A stretch of DNA of 64,000 nucleotides from assembly GCF_000515275.1 (NCBI RefSeq), contig NZ_KI911560.1, positions 868,001 to 932,000 of the forward strand, in the 5' to 3' direction. This document shows, piece after piece, positions 1 to 9,664 of this stretch. The stretch's first letter is position 1. Every line of letters begins with the position of its first letter. This DNA comes from Methylophilus sp. 5 (lineage in GTDB: Bacteria; Pseudomonadota; Gammaproteobacteria; Burkholderiales; Methylophilaceae). The notes under the pieces are model-generated. The model saw only the letters and a program-made list of their open reading frames with translations. It did not search any database and was not told the origin of the DNA. Position numbers and translations under genes: made by a program.

Positions 1-756
1 CATATTATATTGTTTGATCAACGCGGATGCGGTCGCAGCCAGCCGCCGGGAGAAACCAGCAACAACACTACAGCAGACCTGGTGGCAGATATAGAAACCA
101 TACGCCAGCATTTAAACATCAACCGCTGGCATGTGTTTGGCGGCTCCTGGGGCAGCACGCTGGCACTGGCTTATGCCAATAGCCATGCCGGGCGCGTGAT
201 CAGCTTGACCCTGCGCGGACTCTTTTTAAGCAGGCAGCATGAGATCGCCTGGTTTTTAGGCCAGGTTGCGCTATTTTTCCCGGAGGCCTGGCAACAACTG
301 CTGGTGCCAGTGCCTGCCAGCCATCAGGAGAATGTCCTGGATTACTATGCAACCCTGGTGTTTGACGCCGATACATCCATCAGCGTACCGGCCGCCATTC
401 GCTGGAACGCGTTTGAGTCGAGCATCATGAGCCTGATCCCCAAAGCAGACAGCAACGAGGTGAACGGCGCCGTAGAGTTGGCGCGTGCACGCGTACAAAT
501 TCATTATATTCAACACTTATGTTTTGTAGATGGCGAACAGATGTTACGCGAGGCCGCCAATCAGTTGCGCGCGATTCCAACCACCATCGTGCAGGGCCGT
601 TATGACATGGTATGCCCGCCACAAACCGCGTGGGAGTTGAGCCAGGCCTTACCACAGGCGACATTGATCATGGTGCCAGACGCGGGCCATTCGGCCATGG
701 AGCCTGGCACTTGCCAGGCCTTATTAAACGCCACCGAACAATACAAGCAACTTTAG
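1..756 (+). CDS. pip: Proline iminopeptidase (prolyl aminopeptidase), 5' end outside the window
   Basis: An alpha/beta-hydrolase of the S33 family that removes N-terminal proline from peptides in the cytoplasm. The reading frame is open to base 1 and the first residues (HIILFDQRGCGRS) match the strand preceding the oxyanion region of this family, so the start lies upstream of the window and roughly 60 residues are missing. The nucleophile elbow GGSWGS is visible about 50 residues in. The C-terminal half carries the expected Asp region (VQGRYDMVCP) and the catalytic His in DAGHSAMEPG. The apparent start at base 10 is an internal TTG codon, not a real start. A short gap separates it from the downstream yihY-like gene on the same strand, so co-transcription is possible. 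Confidence 0.9.
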   Translation, partial: HIILFDQRGCGRSQPPGETSNNTTADLVADIETIRQHLNINRWHVFGGSWGSTLALAYANSHAGRVISLTLRGLFLSRQHEIAWFLGQVALFFPEAWQQLLVPVPASHQENVLDYYATLVFDADTSISVPAAIRWNAFESSIMSLIPKADSNEVNGAVELARARVQIHYIQHLCFVDGEQMLREAANQLRAIPTTIVQGRYDMVCPPQTAWELSQALPQATLIMVPDAGHSAMEPGTCQALLNATEQYKQL

Positions 757-789
757 CGCCTAACGACAAAGCCAGCGAAAGCGGAATCT

Positions 790-2091
790 ATGCAGCCTGT
801 GTTATGGATGACATTACACAAGCAGTGGCAAAGCCTGAGGCAACACATCTCGGCTTATAGCTACTGCACGCCGATGTTCGTGCTCAAAACAACCTGGCAG
901 GGCGTGGCCAGGCACCGGTTGATGGGGTTATCGGCCGCGCTGTCTTTTTATGCACTGTTTGCATTGATCCCGTTGATCGTGCTGATTTTCTTTTTAATCA
1001 GCCACCTGGTCTATTCGTCTGATTACGCGATTGTGAAGCTGGCCATTTTAACCAGCAACCTGCTGCCTGAGTTTAGCCAGCGCATCATGATAGAAGTGTA
1101 TGAAAACACGCGCACCAAAGCCGCCTGGGGCGCAGTTGGCTTTTTCGTCTTGCTGTGGACCATCACACCGCTGGCAGCACACATGCGCTCTAGCTTTCAC
1201 CTGATTGCCAGCCGTAATGACGTTCCTTCTTTCTGGCATAAAAAAATACGCGACGTCGTGGCGGTGCTGGGGGTGTTGCTGGTCTTTTTTCTGTTTACCG
1301 CAGCAGGCTTCGTGCTCGAGTCGATGATCGTGTTTCTGGCCAATCATTTGCCATCGGCGTTGATTAATTATGTGGGCTCGCTGTTATCGCTCATGTTGAC
1401 CACGCTACTGATCGCAGGCTTTTATCACACCTTTTGCCCGCTCAACGTGCATTGGCGCCACTTGCTACTCTCTGCCCTGCTCACGGCCACGGTATGGATG
1501 CTGATGCGGCCAGCCTTCGGCCTGTTTTTGAGCGTGAACAAAAATTTTGGCGCCGTATTTGGCAGCATGAAAGCGATGTTTGTCTCTATTAGCTGGCTAT
1601 ACCTTAACTTTGCAGTATTTTTAGTCGGCATTGAATTAATGGTCACACTCAGACAAAAAGATGTGCTGCTGCTAAAAGGCCTGTTTGAAGACATCCCCAA
1701 CCAGCAGCACTATTTGCAGGCATTGATGGGGAAATACGGCAAAACCTATGCGCAAGGTAGCTATGTACTAAAAGAAGGCGATGCGAGCCACCATTACTAT
1801 ATGGTGGTTGATGGCACCTTGCATTTGACACAGCAACAAGCCGACGGCACAGAAAAAACACTGCGCATTTTGCAATATGGAGATTTTTTTGGCGATATTG
1901 CGCTGTTCTCGGCACAACCAGTGACGGCCAGCGCAGTCGTCGTGTCATCTGAAGCGGCAGTGATTGAAATTTATGCCGAGTGCATGGAAAACCTGTTACA
2001 AGAAGACCCGCATATTGCGGTGCGCCTGCTCAAACAACTGTCTCATCATGCACAGGTAAAAAATGCCTTAGCGCCATCAAAGACCGCATAA
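790..2091 (+). CDS. YihY/BrkB-family inner-membrane protein fused to a cyclic-nucleotide-binding-like domain
   Basis: 433 aa. Residues about 20-290 form a YihY/BrkB (formerly 'RNase BN') domain: a hydrophobic segment starting GLSAALSFYALFALIPL and about six membrane helices. Residues about 305-425 form a Crp/cNMP-type beta-roll with the phosphate-binding-cassette-like stretch FGDIALFSAQPVTASAVV. In ligand-binding members this segment normally reads FGE-AL-PRTA. Here the Glu is Asp and the Arg that contacts the cyclic phosphate is Val, so canonical cAMP/cGMP binding is doubtful. YihY proteins usually end near residue 300; the appended sensor-like domain is the unusual feature. The ATG at 790 is preceded by a weak purine-rich site. 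The function of YihY itself is not established. Confidence 0.85.
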   Translation: MQPVLWMTLHKQWQSLRQHISAYSYCTPMFVLKTTWQGVARHRLMGLSAALSFYALFALIPLIVLIFFLISHLVYSSDYAIVKLAILTSNLLPEFSQRIMIEVYENTRTKAAWGAVGFFVLLWTITPLAAHMRSSFHLIASRNDVPSFWHKKIRDVVAVLGVLLVFFLFTAAGFVLESMIVFLANHLPSALINYVGSLLSLMLTTLLIAGFYHTFCPLNVHWRHLLLSALLTATVWMLMRPAFGLFLSVNKNFGAVFGSMKAMFVSISWLYLNFAVFLVGIELMVTLRQKDVLLLKGLFEDIPNQQHYLQALMGKYGKTYAQGSYVLKEGDASHHYYMVVDGTLHLTQQQADGTEKTLRILQYGDFFGDIALFSAQPVTASAVVVSSEAAVIEIYAECMENLLQEDPHIAVRLLKQLSHHAQVKNALAPSKTA

Positions 2092-2205
2092 ACAGCGTCA
2101 ATTAGCTGTGTTTTGCGCTAAATCAAGTCACAGAGTCATTGCGGAATTGTAAGATGTGTTACAAAATTGTAACTGTCTTTGGAACTTTGTACGACTGCTC
2201 CCTTT

Positions 2206-3711
2206 ATGTCTATCCCACTTTCGCAAGAGATCAACACCCTGATACAACAATTAAATCAGGGACAATTTGACGCTGTCATTCAACGCGCCCGCCCGCTGGC
2301 AGCGCAGCATCCGCGAGAGTTCGTATTACATCACCTGCTGGCGCTGGCGCTGGATCAGACGCAACAATACCGAGAAGCGGCACTCGCCTATGAAGCCGCG
2401 TTGCAACTCAACCCCAAGGCCACAGAACTGTGGTTTAACTATGCGATTGCACAAACCCAGCTCAATGCGCTCACCGCTGCCGAGCAAGCTTATCGCAAGG
2501 CCATTGCCCTCAATCCGCAATTTTTTGAGGCACACGGCAACCTCGGCACTGTGCTGCAAAAACAGGGCAAACTGGACGAAGCCGTAGCCAGCTACCAACA
2601 GGGGCTGCGCATCCAGCCACAAGATGCGCGCGGCCATTTCAACCTGGGTACGGTATTGCGCGACCAAGGGCAATTGGCCGCCGCCGTGCACAGCTATGAG
2701 CGCGCCATTGCATTATTTCCCAACTATACCGACGCCTATAATAATCTGGGCGAAACCTGGCGTGACCAAGGTGACATGACGCAAGCGGTACAGCATTACC
2801 AGCAGGCACTACAACGTAACCCGCAACATCCGGGCGCCAATTACAATATGGGCGAGTTTTTATATCTGGCCAAGCGCTTCGAAGAAGCGATCCCTCACTT
2901 TGAGGCTTCACAATTAGATGATTGGCAATCGCGGGTACTTTACTGTTTATACCGCGCAGAAAAATTTGAGGCTTTCAAGCAGCGCAGGGATGACATTATC
3001 AGGCAAGGGCCACACACCGCTCCTTTTATTGCGACCCTGTCTACCCACTATAGCCTCAACCATGGCGAGGCAGACCCTTATCAGTTTTGTCCGGACGGAC
3101 TGTCGTTTGTTTACCACCGCAGCCTGCCCGAGCTGGCACCTGGCAGCCCGTTATTGGCAGAGTTGCTAACGAATATTGCGCAGGCAGATATTGCAGAACG
3201 CAAACAGGCGCGCCTGACCAATGGCAAACAGTCCGCAGGCAATTTATTCAAACGCCCCGAAGCGGCGTTTAGAACGCTGGGCGAGTTGGTTAAACGCGAG
3301 TTTCGCCACTACGAGGCGCATTTTAAATACGCTGATTGTGCGTTGATCAGCCACTTTCCGCAAACGCTGGAATTCACCAGCTCCTGGTATGTCAATATGC
3401 AAAAAGGTGGGCACCTCGATGCCCATATTCATGAAATTGGCTGGCTCAGTGGCGCGGTTTACCTGGCCATGCCTGAGACCGCAGACCCGAAAGAAGGCGC
3501 CTTTGAGTACGGCACACACGGCGACCAATACCCGCAATTACATGACGATTTTCCTACCCGTTTTATCAAACCAGCCGTCGGCGATATTGTGCTGTTTCCT
3601 TCGTCGCTGTTTCATAGAACCATCCCCTTTCATGCCGAGGCAGAGCGCATTTGTGTCGCCTTTGATTTAAAACCCGCCGAACACCTGCCAGCTGCGCGTA
3701 GCCAATATTAA
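2206..3711 (+). CDS. TPR-repeat protein with C-terminal 2-oxoglutarate/Fe(II) oxygenase domain
   Basis: About 501 aa from the ATG at 2206. The frame is open to a TTG at 2179, but MSIPLSQEI is the more natural start; neither has a strong ribosome site. The N-terminal half is at least six tandem TPR repeats with the typical spacing (for example AHGNLGTVLQKQGKLDEAV and AYNNLGETWRDQGDMTQAV). The C-terminal 200 residues resemble the putative 2OG-Fe(II) oxygenase family: the iron-ligand region GGHLDAHIHEIGWLSGAVYL and the distal HRTIPF histidine with a following Arg. Such TPR-oxygenase fusions probably hydroxylate a protein or small molecule bound through the TPR. The substrate is unknown and the neighbours give no clue. 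Confidence 0.85.
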   Translation: MSIPLSQEINTLIQQLNQGQFDAVIQRARPLAAQHPREFVLHHLLALALDQTQQYREAALAYEAALQLNPKATELWFNYAIAQTQLNALTAAEQAYRKAIALNPQFFEAHGNLGTVLQKQGKLDEAVASYQQGLRIQPQDARGHFNLGTVLRDQGQLAAAVHSYERAIALFPNYTDAYNNLGETWRDQGDMTQAVQHYQQALQRNPQHPGANYNMGEFLYLAKRFEEAIPHFEASQLDDWQSRVLYCLYRAEKFEAFKQRRDDIIRQGPHTAPFIATLSTHYSLNHGEADPYQFCPDGLSFVYHRSLPELAPGSPLLAELLTNIAQADIAERKQARLTNGKQSAGNLFKRPEAAFRTLGELVKREFRHYEAHFKYADCALISHFPQTLEFTSSWYVNMQKGGHLDAHIHEIGWLSGAVYLAMPETADPKEGAFEYGTHGDQYPQLHDDFPTRFIKPAVGDIVLFPSSLFHRTIPFHAEAERICVAFDLKPAEHLPAARSQY

Positions 3712-3984
3712 GCCCGACGATACCCGAGCCGTTTGAGCCACTATAAATCGGCACCACAAAACGGCGCCCAAAAATGGCACAGCGGGCTTATCAAACTGAT
3801 ACAGAATTTATCAAAATTGCTGATTGTAGATTGCATGGCGCAAGGTATGATACTTGTTGAGGGGTCGCTATTTTTTGTGTAGGCAGACCAGAGGAGACAA
3901 GTGATGCAATCCTCTGCACTCATCGCGCTGCTATTCACCTCATCTCGCGTCACACCAACTAACCCCTGATGGAGTCAGATCAAT

Positions 3985-4512
3985 ATGATTTCAGTGCGCC
4001 GGACCTGCTTATTACTCCCGCTGTTAGGCATAAGCGCCCCCACGCTCTCAGTGGCTGGGCCTGAACAAGCGCGCGAAACCAAGAGTGAATTACTGTTTAA
4101 TTTGGCCCTGCTCAGCCAAATGCCTAACCGCCAGGCACAAGACACTTACGCCATTTGTGCATTTGAAGAAGACATCGGTCATTTGAAGGCCACCGCGCTA
4201 GAATCGCAAAAATTGCAGAATTTGCAGATTTTTTTGGTCACAGTGAAAGCACCCACCGACGTCAAGCGCTGCAATCTGTTATATATTCAAGACTACGGCA
4301 CACAAAAGCCGCTAGAATTACAACAAATCATTCAAAAAGAATCTGTTTTGACCGTGGTGTATAACGGCAATAAATTTTCTGAATACGGTCATGTAGAAAT
4401 TAACGAACAGGATAAGCATTACCAGTTCGCATTGCATCTGACCTCGGCAAAACAGGCCGGCATTGTATTTGACACACGACTGATGAAACTGGCGACCAAT
4501 ATCATTAATTAA
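3985..4512 (+). CDS. yfiR: YfiR-family periplasmic regulator of a diguanylate cyclase
   Basis: 175 aa with an N-terminal signal peptide (hydrophobic to about residue 24, ending VAGPE) followed by a DUF4154/YfiR domain. Established knowledge: YfiR is a periplasmic repressor of the inner-membrane diguanylate cyclase YfiN (DgcN) and loses repression under reducing or envelope stress. The features KSELLFNLALLSQMPN, YAICAFEED and RCNLLYIQ, including two Cys residues, fit that family. The gene lies 6 bp upstream of a CHASE8-HAMP-GGDEF-EAL protein in the same operon, the classic yfiRN arrangement. GGAG occurs about 10 nt before the ATG. No yfiB lipoprotein gene is adjacent. Confidence 0.85.
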   Translation: MISVRRTCLLLPLLGISAPTLSVAGPEQARETKSELLFNLALLSQMPNRQAQDTYAICAFEEDIGHLKATALESQKLQNLQIFLVTVKAPTDVKRCNLLYIQDYGTQKPLELQQIIQKESVLTVVYNGNKFSEYGHVEINEQDKHYQFALHLTSAKQAGIVFDTRLMKLATNIIN

Positions 4513-4518
4513 CTTTGT

Positions 4519-6594
4519 ATGTTAAGACTGCTCCCTCACCTCAAAATTGCACACAAACTGCTGCTCACCGAGCTGGTGATGACGTTGAGCATGCTGCTGG
4601 TCTTTATTGTCTTTGCATTTGGTAGCCACTACCACAGCCTGCGCTCTCACCTGATTCGCGACCTCCTGGTACAAATGAATGTGGTGGCAAACTCTATTGG
4701 CCCCGCCGTGATGTTTGGTGAAGTGAGCTCCGCCGCTAAAACCCTGGAGCCGCTGACCGATAATCAGAACATCCGTAGCGTCGTCATTCTGAATCAGCAA
4801 CAGCACCCACTACAAAGCCTGCATCCGCAACACCCCAAAAACCCGGCGGCCTGGCAGTGGCTGTATCCTTACTTTAGCGACATGGAAGTCACCACGCCGA
4901 TTGTGGTCAATGAAAAAACAGTCGGCAGCTTGCACGCTACCATCAAGCAAGATCAGATCGTTGATGTGTTAATCGGCTTTGCCTGGTCGAATGCGATTGC
5001 CGTACTGGCGGCAGCCTTGGTCGGCTGCCTGATTATGTGGCGGCTAAACCGCAACATTGTTGACCCGATTCATGCGCTGCAAAGCTTCGTTAGCAAAATC
5101 ACGCGCAATCATCATTACGACCAACGCATTAACGTGACCAGCGCCGATGAAATTGGCATGCTGAGCCATGACATTAACAATATGCTGGAAAGTATCCGCC
5201 AGCGGGACGCCCAGCTGCAAGCCGAGTTGGACCATCGCAAGGTGATTGAAGAAAAGCTGCAGTTTTTAGCGCATTACGATAAAAATACCCAGTTGCTCAA
5301 TCGTCATGCGTTTGAAGAATCCATCACCCGCAAAATCACCGCCGCACCTGACGACAGCAAGCATATTTATCTGCTGTTACTTGATCTGGATCGCTTTAAA
5401 ATCGTCAACGATGCTTTTGGCCACAACACTGGTGACAAATTGCTGCTGCAGGTCGCGCACAGGCTGCGCGGCAATATGTCGCAAGACGATGCTATTTTTC
5501 GCCTGGGCGGTGATGAGTTTGCCATTTTGCTGGATGCGCCAGGGCGCAGCTTGATAGAGCAGGTATGCAAACGCATCATACAAACCATTTCTGCCCAGTT
5601 TATTGTCGACGACCATGAAATCCATATTGGTGTCAGCATCGGCATTGCGCTATTGCGGCCAGGCTTTGACTCAAAAACGGAGGTCATGAAAAACGCAGAC
5701 GTTGCGCTGTATCAAGCCAAAGATGCCGGCCGTAATACGTTTAGGTTTTACAGTGAATCCGACGAAGCTACCACCTCAGAGCTACGCAATCTACGTGAAG
5801 AGTTACACTTTGCGCAGCAGAATCAGGAGCTGGAGTTGTATTACCAGCCGATTATCCATACTCAGCTACTCAAAACCATCGGCTTTGAAGCCCTGCTCAG
5901 ATGGCGCCACCCAACCAAAGGCTTACTGACCCCAGACCAGTTTATCCACCTGGCCGAAGGCTCCGGGCTCATTATCAGCATTGGCGCCTGGGTGATCCAC
6001 CAATCGCTTAAACAACTGGCCATGTGGCAAGAAATGTTTGACCGCGATCTGTTCATGAACGTCAATATTTCGTCGCGCCAACTGGATGACGACAGCTTGT
6101 CGGACACAATACGCCATGCGTTGGACTTTTACCGGGTATCGCCGCGGACACTCAACCTGGAAATCACAGAATCTATGGTCATGCGCAATATTGAATCTGC
6201 CAAGCAGATTCTTTATTCACTCAAGCAATTGGGGATAGGCATTGCCATCGACGACTTTGGCATTGGTCATTCATCCATGAATTACCTCAAACAATTGCCG
6301 GTCGATATTCTCAAAATTGACAAACAGTTTACGGCTGGCATTCCGCAAGACAAAGTCGACATCGCGATTGTCGATGCTCTGGTGGCGTTGGCTGTCAGCC
6401 TTAATTTAAAAGTGGTGGCAGAAGGCGTAGAAAGTGCGATTCAGTTTGAATATCTGCAATACAAACTCTGCCATCATGTCCAGGGCTACTTATTCAGTGC
6501 AGCCTTGTCTGCCAGCCAAACCACGACATTTATGGCCGAGTTTCCAGAAAGCATACCGGCCGTTTTTCGTAAAATTGCAGGGTCAGAAGCCTAA
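4519..6594 (+). CDS. YfiN-like bifunctional c-di-GMP protein (CHASE8-HAMP-GGDEF-EAL)
   Basis: 691 aa. Two membrane helices (about 13-36 and 155-175) flank a periplasmic CHASE8 sensor, followed by HAMP (about 175-230), GGDEF (about 250-415) and EAL (about 430-680). The cyclase signature RLGGDEF is intact near residue 329 and the phosphodiesterase signature GFEALLRW is intact near residue 455, so both activities are possible. Pseudomonas YfiN/DgcN normally ends after GGDEF; the extra EAL domain makes this a potentially reversible enzyme. It is coupled to the preceding yfiR gene (6 bp gap), which should supply periplasmic repression. The output may include surface adhesion and the Tad pilus further downstream, an inference from location only. 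Confidence 0.88.
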   Translation: MLRLLPHLKIAHKLLLTELVMTLSMLLVFIVFAFGSHYHSLRSHLIRDLLVQMNVVANSIGPAVMFGEVSSAAKTLEPLTDNQNIRSVVILNQQQHPLQSLHPQHPKNPAAWQWLYPYFSDMEVTTPIVVNEKTVGSLHATIKQDQIVDVLIGFAWSNAIAVLAAALVGCLIMWRLNRNIVDPIHALQSFVSKITRNHHYDQRINVTSADEIGMLSHDINNMLESIRQRDAQLQAELDHRKVIEEKLQFLAHYDKNTQLLNRHAFEESITRKITAAPDDSKHIYLLLLDLDRFKIVNDAFGHNTGDKLLLQVAHRLRGNMSQDDAIFRLGGDEFAILLDAPGRSLIEQVCKRIIQTISAQFIVDDHEIHIGVSIGIALLRPGFDSKTEVMKNADVALYQAKDAGRNTFRFYSESDEATTSELRNLREELHFAQQNQELELYYQPIIHTQLLKTIGFEALLRWRHPTKGLLTPDQFIHLAEGSGLIISIGAWVIHQSLKQLAMWQEMFDRDLFMNVNISSRQLDDDSLSDTIRHALDFYRVSPRTLNLEITESMVMRNIESAKQILYSLKQLGIGIAIDDFGIGHSSMNYLKQLPVDILKIDKQFTAGIPQDKVDIAIVDALVALAVSLNLKVVAEGVESAIQFEYLQYKLCHHVQGYLFSAALSASQTTTFMAEFPESIPAVFRKIAGSEA

Positions 6595-6671
6595 AAAAGA
6601 AACCTCAGCAGTGAACAATAGCCTTATTTAGCCGTTATATAACAACAAACAATAAAAAATCAGGGGGACAT

Positions 6672-7946
6672 ATGTTACGTTTTAAGCCATGTTATTTATT
6701 CATCGGGCTGGCATTGTCCGGCTACCACCTCAATAGCTACGCCGCCGGGTTTGCTCTGTTTGAACAAGGGGCTAGCGGCCTGGGTAACGCCTATGCCGGG
6801 GCGTCTGCGGTTGCTGAAGATGCCAGTACCATCTTTTTTAACCCGGCCGGCATGACTTACCTGGAAGGCCGTCAGGTTGTTGGCGCCGTGCATTTGATTA
6901 AAACCAATGGCAACTTTGATGACAGGGATAGTGTACGTGCTGGCACACGCCCACTGGGCAATGAAGGCGGCGAGATTGGCAGCCTGGCAGCTATTCCTAA
7001 CTTTTACTACAAGCAAGATATTAGCGACCAGCTCAAAATCGGCATTGGCGTGGGTACGCCTTTTGGCTTGAAAACCGAATATGACAAGAACTGGCTAGGG
7101 CGCTTTCAGGCGATCAAATCTGAACTCAAAACCGTCAATATCAACCCCTCCTTAGCCTGGAAATTGAATGATCAATGGTCATTTGGCTTTGGCGTGTCGG
7201 CAATGTGGGCGCAAGCCGAGCTCACCAGCGCAGTCAATGTAGGGGCGGCAGAGTCCTCCATCAATAACAAAGGTAAAGACTGGGGCTTTGGTTACAATTT
7301 GGGGGCGATTTACCAAGTCACACCTGACACCCGATTAGGCCTGGCGTTTCGCTCAAAAGTCGAGCAACACTTAAAAGGGGACGCACGCTCGCCTTTTACA
7401 GCATTAAACGGCATTCCTGGCAGAACATTAAATACAGACATCACAGCTGACCTCACCCTGCCAGAAACACTTTCTTTCAGTAGCTTTAGTCGTTTAGATG
7501 AGCGCTGGGATTTGCTGACCGATATTACCTGGACCCGTTGGAGTCAATTTAAAACACTCAGCATTATGCGCGACAATGGCTCCAATACGGCTGTAGGCTC
7601 TACTCAAGAGCACTGGAACAACACGCTGCGTTACTCTGTCGGCCTCAACTATCGTTACACAGACACCTTAAAACTACGTACCGGCGTCGCTTATGACCAA
7701 GAAGCGATTGATAACAACCACAGAACGGCGCGTATCCCCGGTAATGATCGAATTTGGCTATCATTGGGTGCCAGTTGGCAATATAGTCCGCAGACTAAAT
7801 TCGATGTCGGCTATGCACATCTTTTTATTAAAGAAGCCTCTATTTACGATGACCAGCAGTCACCCGCACCCGGTAAAGGCATCATTGCCGGCAAATACGA
7901 TGGCAGCGCCGATATTCTCAGCATGCAACTCACCCACCAGTTCTAG
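6672..7946 (+). CDS. FadL/TodX/OmpP1-family outer-membrane transporter
   Basis: 424 aa. The signal peptide ends near NSYAAG. The mature N-terminus GFALFEQGASGLGNAYAGASA and the following FFNPAGMTYL are the hallmark hatch region of FadL-type channels, which pass hydrophobic compounds through the outer membrane. The C-terminus ends in alternating beta-strand sequence and a terminal Phe, as expected for a barrel assembled by BAM. A strong site (GGGGGA) precedes the ATG. It stands alone between a c-di-GMP gene and a porin. The substrate cannot be told from sequence; fatty acids or other hydrophobic molecules are usual. Confidence 0.9.
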   Translation: MLRFKPCYLFIGLALSGYHLNSYAAGFALFEQGASGLGNAYAGASAVAEDASTIFFNPAGMTYLEGRQVVGAVHLIKTNGNFDDRDSVRAGTRPLGNEGGEIGSLAAIPNFYYKQDISDQLKIGIGVGTPFGLKTEYDKNWLGRFQAIKSELKTVNINPSLAWKLNDQWSFGFGVSAMWAQAELTSAVNVGAAESSINNKGKDWGFGYNLGAIYQVTPDTRLGLAFRSKVEQHLKGDARSPFTALNGIPGRTLNTDITADLTLPETLSFSSFSRLDERWDLLTDITWTRWSQFKTLSIMRDNGSNTAVGSTQEHWNNTLRYSVGLNYRYTDTLKLRTGVAYDQEAIDNNHRTARIPGNDRIWLSLGASWQYSPQTKFDVGYAHLFIKEASIYDDQQSPAPGKGIIAGKYDGSADILSMQLTHQF

Positions 7947-7970
7947 GCCGCCACAGACCTAGTCACTCCT

Positions 7971-8010
7971 GCAATCAGCCGCGATTAATTGCTCTTTCAC
8001 GGCTGATTGC
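7971..8010. terminator. Stem-loop after the FadL-type gene
   Basis: GCAATCAGCCG at 7971-7981 pairs perfectly with CGGCTGATTGC at 8000-8010 (11 bp, 18-nt loop). It lies 25 nt after the stop codon. The downstream tract (CTTGTGTC) is only weakly T-rich, so it may be a poor terminator or a 3'-end-stabilising hairpin. Confidence 0.5.
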
Positions 8011-8137
8011 CTTGTGTCTCACCCGCCTCATTTCACCCTGTAAGTTTCGTGTAAGCCGGTTGTCATGTAACCTTCATCTACCAGATTGAAAATGCATGTC
8101 TTGAAACAACCCGCAACATCGCTTTCTAGGATAGAAG

Positions 8138-9598
8138 ATGACCATCAAGCACTTTTTCAAACTGGCATTACTGCCGCTGGCGATTAGCCAGGCATTCGCA
8201 GCCCAGGCAGACCCATCCAGTACGACTTCACAAGAAACGCCTTCTCTGGTGTCGCGTTTTATGAATGACGACAATCCGTTTCGCGTCAACTTCGATCTGG
8301 GCGACCACCCTTCTTACTTCCAGGTGTACGGCCTGGTGGATATCGGCCTGACCCATATCAATCACTCGTTGCCTGAAAACTATGAATTAGCGAATAACTT
8401 TTATCCTTATTCAGGCGCAAAAAAGACCAGCAGAACCACCTCTAGAACCAATTGGGTGAATGGTGGCTGGCAAGGCTCACGCATTGGTTTTAAAGGTGAA
8501 GTCGCCAAATTGCAAATGTGGGATCACGACTTCAAATTTATCTATCAACTGGAAGCCGGTTTTAATACGCTGGATATGAAGTTGCATGATGCGGCACAAA
8601 CGCTGGCAGATAACTCTGGCACCAATGCTAACTCCAGCGTGAGTGCAAACTCATCCATGAACGGTGAGTTGTTTACACGCCAAGCCTGGGCCGGTATTGA
8701 TGGCGGCTCATTGGGTAAATTGACCTATGGTACGCAATACAACCCGTTTTTTGAGATCACTGTGACTTATGATCCTAACGGTAAGGCCGACAGCTTTTCA
8801 CCATTGGGTGAGAGCGGCACCGTGGGCGGTGGCGGTGGCGTGTCTGAAAACTCACGCATGAAAAACTCGCTCAAGTACGCCAATACTTACGAATTGGAGA
8901 GCCATGACAAAATCAATTATGCCGTGATCAACCAGTTTGGGAATTCGGCGGGCACCTCGCACGGCAATGGCTACACCACACAACTGGGCTACGAAAGCAG
9001 TGCATTTGGCGTGCAGTTGGCCTATGACAGATTTTTCGATTCAGTGAAGTCAGGGATTGCTGGCGCTGGCAATCCTTTAGCCAATGACACCATTGCGGTA
9101 TCTCTGTATAACACGCAAGCCGTATTGCTCACTGGTAGATGGATGCCAACCAAAGACCTGAAAATCATCGGTGGTGCGGAGTGGTATCAATTGCAACCGT
9201 CATCCTCTACCTCGATTGATTATCACTCTATTTATGATCAAACTGTCTTTGGCGGCGTGGCAAACTCGGCATTGAAGCCAGGCTACAAACAGGATAACCA
9301 TGTGTATTACCTGGGTGCCAACTTTGACTTTGCGCAGCGCGTGCCTGCACTGGCGGGCCTGACCACTTCTATCGGTTACTACCTGACTAAAGCGGATGCC
9401 ATTGACGGCCCGACCGTTTCAACCAACTCGCAGGGTAAAATTGATACCTGGACGGCAATGGTGGACTATAAGCTGAATAAGCGTTTCGATACTTATCTGG
9501 CGTATACCACCAACCACTTTTCGGGCGACAAATATCCAAGTGCCTCGAACTATACCAATGTGACCAGCTATGGTGCCGGTTTGCGTATGAAGTTCTAA
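8138..9598 (+). CDS. Gram-negative general porin (OmpC-like / porin_4 family)
   Basis: 486 aa. It has a signal peptide of about 22 residues (cleavage near QAFAAQA), then a beta-barrel with the porin opening strand YFQVYGLVDIGLTHI and the conserved GSRIGFKGE strand. A glycine-rich turn (GTVGGGGGVSEN) may form part of a constriction loop. The chain ends GAGLRMKF with the terminal Phe needed for outer-membrane insertion. Porins of this group form trimeric water-filled channels in betaproteobacteria. It is probably monocistronic, since a strong terminator follows. An alternative would be a more selective anion or short-chain-amide porin; sequence alone does not decide. Confidence 0.9.
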   Translation: MTIKHFFKLALLPLAISQAFAAQADPSSTTSQETPSLVSRFMNDDNPFRVNFDLGDHPSYFQVYGLVDIGLTHINHSLPENYELANNFYPYSGAKKTSRTTSRTNWVNGGWQGSRIGFKGEVAKLQMWDHDFKFIYQLEAGFNTLDMKLHDAAQTLADNSGTNANSSVSANSSMNGELFTRQAWAGIDGGSLGKLTYGTQYNPFFEITVTYDPNGKADSFSPLGESGTVGGGGGVSENSRMKNSLKYANTYELESHDKINYAVINQFGNSAGTSHGNGYTTQLGYESSAFGVQLAYDRFFDSVKSGIAGAGNPLANDTIAVSLYNTQAVLLTGRWMPTKDLKIIGGAEWYQLQPSSSTSIDYHSIYDQTVFGGVANSALKPGYKQDNHVYYLGANFDFAQRVPALAGLTTSIGYYLTKADAIDGPTVSTNSQGKIDTWTAMVDYKLNKRFDTYLAYTTNHFSGDKYPSASNYTNVTSYGAGLRMKF

Positions 9599-9614
9599 AG
9601 CCACGCGCTGAAAC

Positions 9615-9648
9615 AAAAAAGACTCAAGCATATGCTTGAGTCTTTTTT
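9615..9648. terminator. Bidirectional rho-independent terminator
   Basis: AAAAAAGACTCAAGCA at 9615-9630 pairs perfectly with TGCTTGAGTCTTTTTT at about 9632-9647, giving A and T tracts on both sides. It sits between the convergent porin and PEP-CTERM genes and can end both transcripts. Confidence 0.92.
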
Positions 9649-9664
9649 ATTACCGGTCACCTAA

